DNA from: an uncultured Odoribacter sp.
GTDB lineage: Bacteria; Bacteroidota; Bacteroidia; Bacteroidales; Marinifilaceae
Length of the DNA: 16,315 bases
Reading direction: 5' to 3'
Assembly (NCBI GenBank): GCA_947039985.1
Contig: CAMRAP010000015.1
Location: 1 to 16,315, forward strand
Made by a program: the position numbers and the translations under genes
Notes under the pieces: generated by a model
Seen by the model: only the letters and a program-made list of their open reading frames with translations
Database searches by the model: none
Told to the model about the DNA's origin: nothing
Part shown: positions 15,566 to 16,315 of the stretch, one piece after another
Position numbering within the stretch: the first letter of the stretch is position 1
How the letters are laid out: the number at the start of each line of letters is the position of its first letter

Positions 15566-16315
15566 ATGAGAAGAATTATTTTAGCGTGTTGTTTTTTACT
15601 GTCTACGGTTTCAATTTGGGCAATAGCTCCAGGTGTTGCTGATTTTTCAAGCTATTCATCTTTGTTGAAAGGTAAAAAAGTGGGGATTGTAAGCAATCAA
15701 ACCTCTGTTATTGGCAAGCAGCATAGTGTAGATTTTTTGAGAGGAAAAGAGGTGGATCTTGTTCGTGTTTTTTGTCCTGAGCATGGTTTTAGAGGAGATG
15801 CTGATGCTGGAGAGAGTGTGGGCGATTATCAAGATAAGGCCACTGGTCTACCTGTGATTTCACTTTATGGGAAAAAGAAAAAACCATTGCGAGCAGATTT
15901 AGAGGGATTGGATGTCGTAATTTTTGATATGCAGGATGTAGGTGTTCGTTTTTATACCTATCTTTCTACATTACACTATGTTATGGAGGCTTGTGCTGAA
16001 AATGATATTCCAGTGATAGTCATGGATAGGGCTAATCCCAATGCATTCTATGTGGATGGACCTGTTTTAGAGATGAAATACACCTCTTTTGTGGGGATGC
16101 ATCCAGTGCCTATTGTATATGGAATGACTATTGGTGAATATGCCAAGATGATCAATGGTGAATCTTGGTTGAAGAGTGGCGTGGAGTGTCAATTAACGGT
16201 TGTCCCTTGTCAAAATTGGAGTCGAGATATGACCTTTGATTTATCTCGTAGTCCATCGCCCAATTTACCTGATAGAGTGTCGGTGATGCTATATCCTTCC
16301 GTCTGTTTATTTGAA
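15566..16315 (+). CDS. namZ: NamZ/DUF1343 exo-beta-N-acetylmuramidase, 3'-partial
   Basis: The first 250 residues of a DUF1343 protein; the gene runs off the right edge and the family is usually about 400 residues long. A signal peptide is present (MRR, hydrophobic core, cleavage near WA at 19). Family landmarks are GIVSNQTSVIG, FCPEHGFRGDADAGE, LPVISLYGKKKKPL, VIFDMQDVGVRFYTYLSTLHYV, MDRANPNAFYVDGPVL and GMHPVPIVYGMTIGEYAKMING. NamZ proteins remove non-reducing-end N-acetylmuramic acid from peptidoglycan fragments, supporting cell-wall recycling. I start at the ATG at 15566; a GTG at 15563 is in frame just before it. The gap after the DUF4837 gene is 20 bp, suggesting the same operon. Completeness cannot be judged. 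Confidence 0.93.
   Translation, partial: MRRIILACCFLLSTVSIWAIAPGVADFSSYSSLLKGKKVGIVSNQTSVIGKQHSVDFLRGKEVDLVRVFCPEHGFRGDADAGESVGDYQDKATGLPVISLYGKKKKPLRADLEGLDVVIFDMQDVGVRFYTYLSTLHYVMEACAENDIPVIVMDRANPNAFYVDGPVLEMKYTSFVGMHPVPIVYGMTIGEYAKMINGESWLKSGVECQLTVVPCQNWSRDMTFDLSRSPSPNLPDRVSVMLYPSVCLFE

Overview
The window looks like ordinary chromosomal DNA of an AT-rich member of the Bacteroidota, most likely the order Bacteroidales. The evidence is the gene content: Bacteroidota-type lipoproteins with DUF3108 and DUF4837 proteins, a TonB-like protein of the family with two conserved cysteines, and a NamZ/DUF1343 muramidase. Several intergenic regions also carry the Bacteroidota -7 promoter element TAnnTTTG, and Shine-Dalgarno sequences are mostly weak. 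The genus cannot be read from the sequence. I see no insertion sequence, prophage, CRISPR array, tRNA or rRNA.

Left part (1-3667, + strand): one very large gene, open at the left edge. It encodes a protein of at least 1218 residues, with a long probably helical N-terminal half and a PEP-carboxykinase/HPr-kinase-like P-loop near residue 668. I cannot name it, and it is the least understood gene here. It ends at a strong hairpin that also serves the convergent operon.

Middle part (3723-6885, - strand): a tight five-gene operon, read right to left. It encodes the delta (ferredoxin), alpha, beta and gamma subunits of a four-subunit 2-oxoacid:ferredoxin oxidoreductase (KorDABC-like, possibly VorDABC), then a CYTH triphosphate-tunnel protein. 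The complex would oxidatively decarboxylate a 2-oxoacid to an acyl-CoA and reduce ferredoxin in the cytoplasm. A 355-bp divergent intergenic region lies upstream. It holds a perfect inverted repeat, two tandem 12-bp repeats and a promoter for the rightward genes.

Right part (7241-16315, + strand): an FtsX/LolC-like permease (TTG start) followed by a TonB-like protein. Next come a cytoplasmic protein joining a helical region to a GH16-like fold whose catalytic motif is altered, and a ComF-type phosphoribosyltransferase. A run of envelope genes follows: an Ig-like (Big_5) lipoprotein, a DUF3108 protein, a DUF4837 lipoprotein, and NamZ, which is cut by the right edge. The short gaps suggest that this last group is co-transcribed from a promoter at 11615.

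Most of the window is core metabolism and envelope maintenance. The entries most worth a second look are the large P-loop protein, the apparently inactive GH16-fold protein, the CYTH gene coupled to the oxidoreductase operon, and the repeat-rich operon control region.
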